This document shows positions 19,476-27,743 of a DNA stretch of 64,000 bases, in pieces. Within the stretch, counting starts at the first letter, position 1; each line of letters starts with the position of its first letter. The notes below the pieces were generated by a model. That model did no database searches and had not been told where the DNA came from. It saw only the letters and a program-made list of their open reading frames with translations. The stretch is from Clostridium rectalis (GTDB lineage: Bacteria; Bacillota; Clostridia; Clostridiales; Clostridiaceae): positions 124,001 through 188,000 of the forward strand of contig NZ_UYZZ01000002.1 of NCBI RefSeq assembly GCF_900626095.1, in the 5' to 3' direction. Position numbers and translations under genes: made by a program.

Positions 19476-21157
19476 AATTTAATATCCCCCTCAAATAAAA
19501 CCTTATCGAATAAAATTTTATATAACAAACAATTTTCCAAATTCCTATCCATTATATCATAAGATAAAAGATTTTTACTTTCCTTATTTTTAATAAATAT
19601 TTTATCCTTATAAAATGATATATAGTACTTATTACTCAACTTTACATTGGCACCATTTTCTATATTGGTTATAACCTTGTTTGGTTTAAACTTTTCTTTT
19701 AATTTTAAAACTTCTTTACTTTTATTCATATCATAATTACATACCATTACACAATTATACTTATGTTTTAAAAATGTAGATGTTATTCCTTGTTTTTTTA
19801 TAAAATATATCTCAGGAAATAATGTATAGTAACTTATATATAAACTTACTACACAATATAAAGGAAAATACTTAAATTTATTATGTCCCTTTCTTATCAT
19901 GACAAAACTAATATATATCATTATAAAACAAAGCCCTTCTTTAATTCCAGTTTGTATCATATTTGGAGTGATTCTTAATAATATATATATAGCCCCTTCT
20001 ATTATTATACAAATTAAATTTAACAATTTACATATTGACGCAAATACTATGGGTATCTTTACGAATATCAATGATATATTACCTATTATAACTACTAAAG
20101 AATATAGAGGGATTAGTACTATGTTTCCTAATAAAAATCCTACACCTATATCCCCTATAGTAAAACATAAATACGGCAAGGTAAACACTTGAGCACTTAG
20201 TGTTAAACTTAAAGATGATCCTATATTATTCGGTAACATATATAATTTCATCCCAATCTTTTTACTATAGATTATAATACCTAGTGTAGATAAAAAAGAC
20301 AATACAAATCCAATATTCATAAAGTAATGTGGACATGCCAATAATAACATTAAAAATGCCAATGCCAGGGAAGAAATTCTATCATAATTTTTATATAATA
20401 TCTTAGATAATTTTAATATAACTATCATTATAAATGCCCTTAATGTAGAAGATTTAAAACCCGTAAAAATAGTATAAACAAAAGCCATGCCTATACCTAA
20501 TGGAATGCCTCCTATCCCTTCACATGTCTTATATATTATAGATAAATGAAATCCTGATACACATATAGCATGTATAACCCCTAATTTTTTTAAATTATTT
20601 TTATCCTCTTTTGAAAGCATACTATCATCACCAAAACATAATGACATTATAATAGAGGTTCTTTCCTTATTTAAATTTTTCAAAAATTCCTTTTTTAATT
20701 TTTCTTTAAATCTATATGTATTATATATAAAATCTCTATCTTTTATTGAATAGTTTTTAATAAAAAGAGTTCCGACAATGCCTTTTTCATAAATAGGTTC
20801 TCTTTTATATTTCCCATTCACAGATATTTTTTCTCCACATTTTACAAAGTCCACTTCGCCTTTTAATACTAAATACCTATTTTTACACTTTCCAATAAGG
20901 TAATTTTCTTTTATTTCTAATACTCTTATTTCATTATTTTTACATGGAGTAAAACTAAAGTATAAATTAAAATTTAATACACCCATTAAGAAAAACAATA
21001 GTGTTATTATAAAAAAATTTATTTTAGTAGTAGAAAACACTACTAATAAAAAAAATGCAGCTATAACAATTCCTAATAATAAGCTGCTTTTTTTCATTAA
21101 TGAATACATAGATCCTATTAATAATGCTAAAGAATAATATACTAATGGTTTATTCAT
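19472..21157 (-). CDS. comEC: ComEC/Rec2-type competence membrane protein, short form
   Basis: 561 residues. An N-terminal membrane and extracellular region (about 1-150) is followed by the polytopic Competence domain with the signature ICVSGFHLSIIY (about residue 196) and many helices to about residue 430. The soluble tail of about 110 residues lacks the metallo-beta-lactamase-like motifs (HxHxDH) found in full-length ComEC of about 750 residues. ComEC forms the DNA-uptake channel. It is translationally coupled to holA. comEA lies 7.5 kb away rather than next door. Confidence 0.88.
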   Translation of the reverse strand: MNKPLVYYSLALLIGSMYSLMKKSSLLLGIVIAAFFLLVVFSTTKINFFIITLLFFLMGVLNFNLYFSFTPCKNNEIRVLEIKENYLIGKCKNRYLVLKGEVDFVKCGEKISVNGKYKREPIYEKGIVGTLFIKNYSIKDRDFIYNTYRFKEKLKKEFLKNLNKERTSIIMSLCFGDDSMLSKEDKNNLKKLGVIHAICVSGFHLSIIYKTCEGIGGIPLGIGMAFVYTIFTGFKSSTLRAFIMIVILKLSKILYKNYDRISSLALAFLMLLLACPHYFMNIGFVLSFLSTLGIIIYSKKIGMKLYMLPNNIGSSLSLTLSAQVFTLPYLCFTIGDIGVGFLLGNIVLIPLYSLVVIIGNISLIFVKIPIVFASICKLLNLICIIIEGAIYILLRITPNMIQTGIKEGLCFIMIYISFVMIRKGHNKFKYFPLYCVVSLYISYYTLFPEIYFIKKQGITSTFLKHKYNCVMVCNYDMNKSKEVLKLKEKFKPNKVITNIENGANVKLSNKYYISFYKDKIFIKNKESKNLLSYDIMDRNLENCLLYKILFDKVLFEGDIKF

Positions 21158-21161
21158 AATA

Positions 21162-21392
21162 CTAATTTTTAACCTCTACCGTTATTTTAACTCTATTAAT
21201 ATCACTATTAATGTCTACATCTTTTACCTCAGCCATTAAACTTTTACCATTATTTTTAAAATAGACCCTAACTAGTTCTTGTGCAATATTTAAATCTAAT
21301 TTTATATGGTTTAAATTATAATCCTCCTGGGGTATATCCAGAAATGCAACATTGCTTCCCAATGCTATAGTTTGAAAAATATTTTCTAACAT
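21162..21392 (-). CDS. 76-residue protein of unknown function
   Basis: The product begins MLENIFQTIALGSN and ends in a beta-rich stretch (VKDVDINSDINRVKITVEVKN). It has no membrane segment and no motif I recognise. The ATG at 21392 is chosen because GGAGGTG lies 9 bases upstream; another ATG at 21410 would start before that site. The stop is 4 bases before comEC, so it is cotranscribed with comEC-holA. Its ribosome binding site lies in one arm of a perfect inverted repeat. Confidence 0.7.
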   Translation of the reverse strand: MLENIFQTIALGSNVAFLDIPQEDYNLNHIKLDLNIAQELVRVYFKNNGKSLMAEVKDVDINSDINRVKITVEVKN

Positions 21393-21402
21393 AATAGAAA
21401 AC

Positions 21403-21439
21403 ACCTCCATGTTATTATTTTACCCAATTACATGGAGGT
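21403..21439 (-). terminator. Hairpin that is both ATPase-gene terminator candidate and RBS mask
   Basis: Perfect 10-bp arms ACCTCCATGT (21403-21412) and ACATGGAGGT (21430-21439) with a 17-base loop. On the minus strand it follows the ATPase stop by about 30 bases and is followed by GTTTTCTATT. The downstream arm carries the GGAGGT of the next gene, so the same stem would hide that RBS. Confidence 0.6.
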
Positions 21440-21467
21440 TTAAACTGAATAAAGTTTTCTATGAATT

Positions 21468-24071
21468 CTATATTAAAACTTCATCATATCTTTTTATTTT
21501 TTTCTTAATAAATATAACTGCTATCCATACTAATATAATAATAGCAGAATTTTTCCATACTATTAAATTTAATAGATTTTCAATATTATTATTATTAAAT
21601 AAAAATATAAATAGTATTTGCATAATAACATTTACTGCAATAGCAATATTAGAATATAAATTTTTAAAAATATATTTTTCTGAAAAACTAATCGTATAAA
21701 AAACCAAATTTAGATTTAATACTGTATAGCCTAATACTTCATTTATATCCTTTGGCAAATCCTTATTTATATATAAAACCAAACATGACATTATAGCTAT
21801 AATTAGTCCTTTACACACCATTTCCCATTTATTATCATCTAAAATAGACTTATCTATATTATCTGGCACATAATTGATTTTTTCACTACTATAATCTAAA
21901 ATAATTGCTATAGACGATAAAGCTATAGTTATGCTATTAGTAAATATTATACTGCTTGGAAGTAACGAATTAACATTTCCCATAATAGAAGACATTAATA
22001 TATATATAACTTGAGAAATAGAGCATGTAAATATATAAATAATTGATTTTCTTATAACACTAACTAATTGTCTAGAACTTTTTATAATATGTAATAAATT
22101 TTTAAAACTTCTATTTTTAATAATAATATCTGCAAGTTTTTTTACAATATTGCTCTTTCCTATGGATATTCCTATATTAGACATTTTTAAATAAGGTAAA
22201 TCAGTAACTCTTTCTCCAGTCATTACTGTAAAATGTCCATGTTCCTTATAGTATTTTGCTATTTTTGTTTTATGTTTAGAAGACACCCTAGAGAATATGG
22301 CCACTTTTTCTATTATTCTCTCAAATTCATCCTCCCCCATATTATCAATTTCTACTCCTGATAAAACCTTTTTTATTCTTCCTAGAACCCCTAAATTTTT
22401 ACCAAAAGCTTGTCCTGTTAACTTATTGTCTTCTGTTATAATTATTGACTTTATATGCATACTTTTACTAATATTTAATAATTCATTTACTTCTGGTTTT
22501 ATTGGATTATAAAATCCCATAAGTCCTGCAAACACCAAATTGCTTTCTATATTCTCTTTAAGGCTTGGTTCATAATTAAAATTCCTATATGCAAACCCCA
22601 TAACAGATAATTCATGGTTAGACATAGCTATATCAGCATTTTTAATTTTTCTAATATCCTCCTCTGTAATTTCTTTCTCTATACCATTTTTTAATATATG
22701 CGTACATTTCCCCAACAAAGAATCTACTGCTCCCTTAACATTTGCCCTATAATTTTCATCCACCTTATTTATAGTAGTCATGATTCTTCTCTCTGTATCA
22801 AAAGGTACCTCAAATATTCTTTCATGAATTAATTCTAAATTGTTTTTTATTATACCCTGATTCATTCCAAAGTTTATAATACCTATTTCAAATAAGTCAT
22901 TTCTAAAATTTTTAAATTCATCTCCAATTTTTTTAGTATTATTACAAAGCAATCCTATGTGTATCATTCTTTCTATATTTCCACTTTTATCTATTTCTTC
23001 TTTAATATCAATATCTGAATAATTAAGTATTTTTTCATTTACATATATTTTTTCAACATAAGCATTCTCCTCTGAAAATACCCCAACTTTATCCTCACAT
23101 ATAAGAGATGTTTGGGAAATATTTTCAACCACAGATAAATTTTTAAACTTGACACCTTTTTTATTAAAAGAATTTATAATTATATGAGAAGCTATAGCTA
23201 TAATTATAAATATTGTTTCTGGTATAAATGCTATAAGTATAGATGCTCCATTATATAAAATTTCATTTATATTTTTCCCAGTTAAAAAATTAATTAATCC
23301 CATTGTTAATACTGTAATTAAAGCAAAAATACTAAATTTATTTATAAGTTGTTGCAACTTATTTTTCAATAAATATTTCTCCTCTTTTTCCTCAAACATA
23401 ATATTTAATATATTAGCTATTTGCGTATTCATACCTGTAGCTATAACTACAGCCCTAACAGTTCCATCCATTATGACAGAAGACTTAAATAAAATATTTT
23501 TCATCTCACTTAAAGGTATTTCATTGTCTTCAATTTTAGTATGATATTTTTCCACAGTATATCCTTCTCCTGTTACTGCTCCTTCTATAACCTTAAGTGA
23601 ATCGCATTTTATAATTCTCAAATCCGCAGGAACTATCTCACCATTATTTAAAACCACTACATCCCCTACTACTAAATCTTCTGAAGATATGGTAAGTTGC
23701 TTACCATTCCTAATTACTGCAACCTTTTTAGCATCTAATTTTTCAAGTTCTAAAAAACTTTTTTCTTCCTTGTAATCTATAAAAGTTAATAAAAATAAAT
23801 TCATTAAAATAATTATACATAACATTATTGAAATATATATATGGTTTGTATAAAAAAACATTGCTACAGAGGCTATCAGCGATATTACCCAAAGCTGTTT
23901 TATATATTTCAAAAATACAAATAAAAAACTTTTGCTTTTAGGTATAATTATAATATTTTTACCGTTTTGATCCTGTAATGCTTTAACTCTATTTTCACTT
24001 AACCCCATAGTAGCATTACTATTTAATTTTTTTATAACTTCATTCCAGCTGCTATTATACCATTTCGTCAT
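21468..24071 (-). CDS. P2-type ATPase-like membrane protein with degenerate catalytic motifs
   Basis: 867 residues with the architecture of Ca2+/cation P-type ATPases: N-terminal cation domain, A domain with VPAD and TGEG (167-170), M4 with PET (284-286), a P/N domain with KGA (446-448) and FDTERR (424-429), ARVSP-like SRVSSKHK, and C-terminal helices. The phosphorylation motif DKTGTLT reads DKVGVFS (D at 327). TGD reads TED, DPPR-type reads NPIKPEV, GDGVND reads GERVTD (619-624), and the M6 Asp is absent (TNSITIAL). The frame is intact. An active pump is doubtful; a sensor or regulatory pseudo-ATPase is possible. Confidence 0.85.
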   Translation of the reverse strand: MTKWYNSSWNEVIKKLNSNATMGLSENRVKALQDQNGKNIIIIPKSKSFLFVFLKYIKQLWVISLIASVAMFFYTNHIYISIMLCIIILMNLFLLTFIDYKEEKSFLELEKLDAKKVAVIRNGKQLTISSEDLVVGDVVVLNNGEIVPADLRIIKCDSLKVIEGAVTGEGYTVEKYHTKIEDNEIPLSEMKNILFKSSVIMDGTVRAVVIATGMNTQIANILNIMFEEKEEKYLLKNKLQQLINKFSIFALITVLTMGLINFLTGKNINEILYNGASILIAFIPETIFIIIAIASHIIINSFNKKGVKFKNLSVVENISQTSLICEDKVGVFSEENAYVEKIYVNEKILNYSDIDIKEEIDKSGNIERMIHIGLLCNNTKKIGDEFKNFRNDLFEIGIINFGMNQGIIKNNLELIHERIFEVPFDTERRIMTTINKVDENYRANVKGAVDSLLGKCTHILKNGIEKEITEEDIRKIKNADIAMSNHELSVMGFAYRNFNYEPSLKENIESNLVFAGLMGFYNPIKPEVNELLNISKSMHIKSIIITEDNKLTGQAFGKNLGVLGRIKKVLSGVEIDNMGEDEFERIIEKVAIFSRVSSKHKTKIAKYYKEHGHFTVMTGERVTDLPYLKMSNIGISIGKSNIVKKLADIIIKNRSFKNLLHIIKSSRQLVSVIRKSIIYIFTCSISQVIYILMSSIMGNVNSLLPSSIIFTNSITIALSSIAIILDYSSEKINYVPDNIDKSILDDNKWEMVCKGLIIAIMSCLVLYINKDLPKDINEVLGYTVLNLNLVFYTISFSEKYIFKNLYSNIAIAVNVIMQILFIFLFNNNNIENLLNLIVWKNSAIIILVWIAVIFIKKKIKRYDEVLI

Positions 24072-24103
24072 TTAATAATACCTCCATATATTTCACCTTT
24101 TAA

Positions 24104-24385
24104 TTATAATATTTCAATCTCAACATCTTCTACCAGTGCTTCAGTATTATTTTCTATAAATGCTACAACATTTTGTATTATAGTATTAGCATATTTAGCT
24201 TCGTTGCATACACATGCTATACCTAATCCTATAGATTGGTGTATATCTTGATAATCTATTTCAGCTATTGATACATTAAATTTGTTCCTAACCCTTTTAA
24301 TAATACTTTGAAGTATCATTCTTTTCTCTTTTAATGAATGTACCCATGGAACTTGTAAATACATTCTAGCACTTCCTATAATCAT
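24104..24385 (-). CDS. DUF503 family protein (YlxP-like)
   Basis: 93 residues of the DUF503/YlxP family: the core VHSLKEKRMILQSIIKRVRNKF followed by AEIDYQDIHQSIGLGIACV is diagnostic. Relatives are often encoded near translation-factor genes and have been linked to ribosome biogenesis, but a precise role is not known to me. It lies between the dehydrogenase and the ATPase-like gene with short gaps, so it is probably in one transcript with the former. Confidence 0.85.
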   Translation of the reverse strand: MIIGSARMYLQVPWVHSLKEKRMILQSIIKRVRNKFNVSIAEIDYQDIHQSIGLGIACVCNEAKYANTIIQNVVAFIENNTEALVEDVEIEIL

Positions 24386-24405
24386 TATCTCATCTCCTAA
24401 AAATT

Positions 24406-25359
24406 TTAATATTGTTTCAATAGATCTACTGAATTTATTAAACTATCTCCATTTTCAAATCTAGTTAAATTTTCAAGAAATATCTGCATAGCTCTTTCCA
24501 TATATTTATGCGAATCCCCTGATATATGAGGAGTTATAATAACATTTTTCATATCCCATAAAGGGCTTTCAATTGATAAAGGTTCCTCTTCAAATACATC
24601 AAGACATGCATACTTTATATTTTTTCTTTGTAAAGCTTTAATTAACGCTTTTTCATTTACTATTTTTCCCCTACCTATATTTACAAAAATGCAATCTTTC
24701 TTCATATTATTAAACTCATTGGTAGAGAATAGACCCTTCGTCATATCAGTTAAAGGAAGAGCTACTACCACTACATCAGACTTACTTAATACTATATTTA
24801 AATCATCTAATGTATATACGTAATCAACATAATTAACATCACATTTGCTATTTTTCACTCCTAAAACAGTCATATCAAAAGCTTTTGCTTTTTTAGCTAT
24901 TTCTTTTCCTATACTCCCTATACCTATAATCCCTATAATTTTTCCAAATAATTCATATACACTAGCTTTTCTCCATTCCTTTAAGCTCTTTTGCTCCCCA
25001 AAAACATTAAGTGATCTAGTAAAATATAATAACATTCCAAAAACATGTTCTGAAATAGGTATCGAATGTATTCCACTAGAATTAGTTACTATTATATTTT
25101 TCTTTTTCAGGTAGTTAAATGGAAGTTTATCTACTCCCGCAGCAAGGGTATGTATCCATTTTAGATTTTTTGCACTATTAATTCTTTCTTTTGTAAAATC
25201 ATCAATATCTCCCCAACCAACCATTATATCTATATCATTAAACTCATCACTGATTTTATCCAAATTTTCACTTTTTATTGTTATAACTTCATGCTTTCCA
25301 CCTTGCGAGATAGAATCTATAAACTTTTTATTTAAATTATCAAATACAAGGATTTTCAT
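24406..25359 (-). CDS. D-2-hydroxyacid dehydrogenase (NAD-dependent)
   Basis: 317 residues. The nucleotide-binding motif is GIIGIGSIGKEIAKKA (about 140-155). Catalytic landmarks follow in order: VNIGRGKIVNE (Arg), DVFEEEPL (Glu) and ITPHISGDS (His). This is the D-isomer-specific family that interconverts 2-oxo and D-2-hydroxy acids; the substrate cannot be read from sequence. ATG 25359 is chosen (GGGTGAT 4-8 bases upstream) over an in-frame GTG 12 bases earlier. It is divergent from the PAP2 gene. Confidence 0.9.
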   Translation of the reverse strand: MKILVFDNLNKKFIDSISQGGKHEVITIKSENLDKISDEFNDIDIMVGWGDIDDFTKERINSAKNLKWIHTLAAGVDKLPFNYLKKKNIIVTNSSGIHSIPISEHVFGMLLYFTRSLNVFGEQKSLKEWRKASVYELFGKIIGIIGIGSIGKEIAKKAKAFDMTVLGVKNSKCDVNYVDYVYTLDDLNIVLSKSDVVVVALPLTDMTKGLFSTNEFNNMKKDCIFVNIGRGKIVNEKALIKALQRKNIKYACLDVFEEEPLSIESPLWDMKNVIITPHISGDSHKYMERAMQIFLENLTRFENGDSLINSVDLLKQY

Positions 25360-25549
25360 TTTATCACCCACTAATTATATATTTCAAATAGTAATATTTT
25401 ATTTATCGTTTAAAAAAAGAATTACTATATGAATCTATTATATTTTTCCCTGTTTATTTCCATATATTTTACTAATTTGTACTAATTTTTTCTATAATTA
25501 TAAAAATAGATTTATTGCATAAACTACCTATAAGATTTCGTCTAAAATA

Positions 25550-25594
25550 TTTAAGATTTATTTAAGATTTATGTTTAGATTTATTTAAGAAGAT
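25550..25594 (+). repeat. Four 11-bp direct repeats upstream of the PAP2 gene
   Basis: Copies TTTAAGATTTA at 25550 and 25561 are identical and adjacent. GTTTAGATTTA starts at 25573 and TTTAAGAAGAT at 25584. Degenerate copies may extend to about 25529. Helical-turn spacing of direct repeats is typical of OmpR/PhoP-family response-regulator sites. A -10-like TATACT lies at 25626-25631. The assignment to a regulator is inference. Confidence 0.6.
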
Positions 25595-25655
25595 TATATT
25601 ACAATATTATTTATAGCATATTTTTTATACTATTTAGATATTTTAGGAGGTACCA

Positions 25656-26279
25656 ATGGAAAAAATTAAAAGCAATATTTCTCATTTATCAGCATTAATC
25701 TCAATTCCTATAATTAATATTTTTTATGGAGTTTTAAATAACAATGAAAGAGGAGCATATATTATTGCTACAGATTTTGATAAATACACACCATTTTTAA
25801 AAGAATTTATTATTCCTTATATACTATGGTATCCTTTTATATTCTTTACTCTTTTTTATTTATGCGTTAAGAATAAAAAGGTATACTATAAAACCTTGAT
25901 AAGTATAAATATTGGACTAATAGTATGTTATATAACATATTTCTTTTTTCAAACTACAGTTCCTAGACCAATGTTGTATGGAAATGATATATTCACTAAG
26001 TTGACATTAATAATATACAAACTAGATAAACCATTTAATTGTTTCCCTAGTATTCATGTATTAACCTGTTATTTAGTAATAAAAGGAATATTATATGATA
26101 CTAACAAACCATTAAAAATTATAGTATGTTCAATTTCCTCCATAATAATATTATCAACTCTATTTGTTAAACAACATGTATTAATGGATTTAGTTACTGC
26201 AATTATTATAGGAGAAATTATATTTACATTAGTTGATAAAGTTAACTGGAGATTATTGTACCCTGTAAAAATGGAGTAA
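25656..26279 (+). CDS. PAP2-superfamily membrane phosphatase
   Basis: A 207-residue polytopic protein with about six membrane helices. PAP2 motifs appear in degenerate form: TTVPRP (about 106), CFPSIHVLT (about 128, PSxH) and LFVKQHVLMDLV (about 168, HxxxD). Such enzymes dephosphorylate lipid phosphates such as undecaprenyl or phosphatidyl phosphates or transfer head groups. RBS TTAGGAGG precedes the ATG. The gene runs alone on the plus strand between two terminator/promoter regions, with phased repeats upstream. Confidence 0.83.
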   Translation: MEKIKSNISHLSALISIPIINIFYGVLNNNERGAYIIATDFDKYTPFLKEFIIPYILWYPFIFFTLFYLCVKNKKVYYKTLISINIGLIVCYITYFFFQTTVPRPMLYGNDIFTKLTLIIYKLDKPFNCFPSIHVLTCYLVIKGILYDTNKPLKIIVCSISSIIILSTLFVKQHVLMDLVTAIIIGEIIFTLVDKVNWRLLYPVKME

Positions 26280-26281
26280 AA

Positions 26282-26312
26282 AAACTGGCTTAAAATAATC
26301 TTAAGCCAGTTT
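26282..26312. terminator. Bidirectional terminator between PAP2 gene and 26319 gene
   Basis: Arms AAACTGGCTTAA / TTAAGCCAGTTT with a 7-base loop, flanked by a T run on the plus strand (26310-26316) and an equal T run when read on the minus strand. It serves both convergent genes. Confidence 0.88.
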
Positions 26313-26318
26313 TTTTCT

Positions 26319-26636
26319 TTAACGCTTTTTTTCTTTTTGCCAAAACCATTGTTGTATATTCAATATTATCTCTTTTTCATATTCATTTAGATATATACTA
26401 TTAATAGCATTAATAATTTCCTTATTTTTGAACAAAATCCCATTTAAAGCCTCTTCTAACCTAATTAGTAAATCAGTATTTACTATATCAGAATATATAT
26501 TAACTTTCTTAATAAAATTATTATCTAATAAAAATACCATTTGTATTTCTCCAAAATAAAATTTTTTACTAAATGCTATATCAAAACCGATATTTTCCTC
26601 AAAAATCCATTGTAATGATAAATCCTTATCTACCAA
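26319..26636 (-). CDS. Standalone protein resembling the C-terminal domain of lipoate-protein ligase
   Basis: About 105 residues. The stretch FDIAFSKKFYFGEIQMVFLL, then KKVNIYSD and RLEEALNG, follows the pattern of the LplA C-terminal accessory domain (FxxGEIxxxxxxxxGxIxxxxIYSD...LxGxxF). The catalytic N-terminal ligase domain is absent. The first plausible start is TTG 26636 with a poor RBS. The frame is open and in phase with dut right back to the dut stop, so a non-standard upstream start is possible. The family call is pattern-based and tentative. Confidence 0.55.
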   Translation of the reverse strand: MVDKDLSLQWIFEENIGFDIAFSKKFYFGEIQMVFLLDNNFIKKVNIYSDIVNTDLLIRLEEALNGILFKNKEIINAINSIYLNEYEKEIILNIQQWFWQKEKKR

Positions 26637-26672
26637 CTCTACTAATTCACTACTTTCTATATTAATTTCAAT

Positions 26673-27107
26673 TTATTTTATCCCAGTTGATCCAAATCCA
26701 TTTTCTCCCCTGTTAGTATCAGTTAAAGACTCTACTTGCAAAATTTCTGTTTTATATATGGGCTTTATAATCATTTGAGCAATTTTCATATGTTTTTCTA
26801 CTTTAAAAATTTTTTTACTATGATTTATTAAAATAACTCCAATTTCTCCTCTATATCCCTCATCTATTGTTCCTGGAGTATTTAAAACAGTTATAGAATT
26901 TTTAAGTGCCAATCCACTTCTAGGTCTTATTTGAGCTTCAGTATCATTAGGAAGCTGTAGACTTATCCCTGTGTGTATTAATTGTGTTTCCCCAGGCTCT
27001 ATAATCTTATCTTCCACTGAATATAAGTCCATTCCTGCATCTCCATCATGGGCAAAATCAGGTAATTTAGCTTCTTCATTTATTTTCTTTACAAGTAATT
27101 TATACAT
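26673..27107 (-). CDS. dut: dUTP diphosphatase (dUTPase)
   Basis: A 144-residue trimeric dUTPase with all five conserved motifs: [28 protein letters not shown], the downstream AQMIIKP and the C-terminal arm [10 protein letters not shown]. It removes dUTP and supplies dUMP for thymidylate. RBS AAGGAG lies upstream of the ATG at 27107. The upstream region has two inverted repeats that could act as operators or leader hairpins. The downstream lipoate-ligase-like frame follows without a gap. Confidence 0.96.
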   Translation of the reverse strand: MYKLLVKKINEEAKLPDFAHDGDAGMDLYSVEDKIIEPGETQLIHTGISLQLPNDTEAQIRPRSGLALKNSITVLNTPGTIDEGYRGEIGVILINHSKKIFKVEKHMKIAQMIIKPIYKTEILQVESLTDTNRGENGFGSTGIK

Positions 27108-27137
27108 AATTCTTTGTCTCCTTACTATATCTTCATT

Positions 27138-27229
27138 TACAAGGTATATAACCCTTGTATCTACAAATATTTTTTATAAAGTAAATTATAATTTCATTAC
27201 AATAAATAATTGTATTATTATTTATTGTA
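27138..27229. promoter_or_regulatory. Two inverted repeats in the dut upstream region
   Basis: Repeat one: TACAAGG / CCTTGTA (27138-27144, 27153-27159). Repeat two: perfect 13-base arms TACAATAAATAAT / ATTATTTATTGTA (27198-27210, 27217-27229) with a 6-base loop. A possible promoter (TTGTAA, 18 bases, TATAAA, minus strand) starts inside repeat two and ends before repeat one. Both repeats share TACAA...TTGTA ends, which hints at one DNA-binding protein. Function unknown. Confidence 0.4.
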
Positions 27230-27249
27230 TTTTACAACCCAAATTTAAA

Positions 27250-27278
27250 ATAGGTAGTAAGTAAATCTCACTACCTAT
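27250..27278 (-). terminator. Probable terminator after the 37-residue peptide gene
   Basis: Arms ATAGGTAGT / ACTACCTAT with an 11-base loop, followed on the minus strand by TTTTAAATTT. It is the first stem downstream of the small gene at 27313. Confidence 0.6.
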
Positions 27279-27312
27279 TGCAATTAAAGTATAATAAAAA
27301 CTTGTTATATTA

Positions 27313-27426
27313 TCAAGAATTTTTATTTTTATTATTATGTTTTTTCATCTCATCTACATGTGTTATATCTGGATTACCACCTTTTTTATTTCCTTTTTGG
27401 GCTTGCTTTTTATCTTCTCTATGCAT
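27313..27426 (-). CDS. Highly charged 37-residue peptide, unknown function
   Basis: ATG at 27426 behind a strong RBS (GAAAGGAG, 9 bases), stop TGA at 27313. The product starts MHREDKKQAQKGNKKGGNPD, continues ITHVDEMKKHNN and ends in an Asn/Lys tail. It is soluble, basic and low in hydrophobic residues, a composition seen in small spore or nucleic-acid-binding proteins. A hairpin terminator follows, so it looks like an independent short transcript. No homologue is recognised. Confidence 0.65.
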   Translation of the reverse strand: MHREDKKQAQKGNKKGGNPDITHVDEMKKHNNKNKNS

Positions 27427-27561
27427 AAATTACAACTCCTTTCAATATATATAATTTACAAAAATTATAAAATTTATTTCATAAAAATATATAAAAAATC
27501 TAAATAGATTACATCATTATATTAAATTTAATTAAAATACTATGTTTAAAATTAAAAAAAT

Positions 27562-27578
27562 CCCCGCATAAAGCAGGG
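27562..27578 (-). terminator. Rho-independent terminator upstream of the small-peptide gene
   Basis: On the minus strand CCCTGC-TTTAT-GCGGGG followed by seven T. No recognised gene ends here. It closes either a leaky transcript from the 142-residue gene or a separate short RNA. Confidence 0.75.
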
Positions 27579-27727
27579 AAAGAAGAGGTTATCTTATTTA
27601 GTATTCTGCCCAACTTTTATATTTATATTCATAATAAAAAACACACCTACTATATGAATTTACTATCTTCATAATAATAGGTGTATAATATGCCATTATA
27701 TTTACAACATTGAAAAATATAAAAAAA

Positions 27728-27743
27728 CCTTGAATTTTCAAGG
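27728..27743 (-). terminator. Rho-independent terminator after the 142-residue unknown gene
   Basis: On the minus strand CCTTGAA-AA-TTCAAGG followed by seven T, 65 bases after the stop of the gene at 27808. The stem is compact and the T run strong. Confidence 0.75.
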
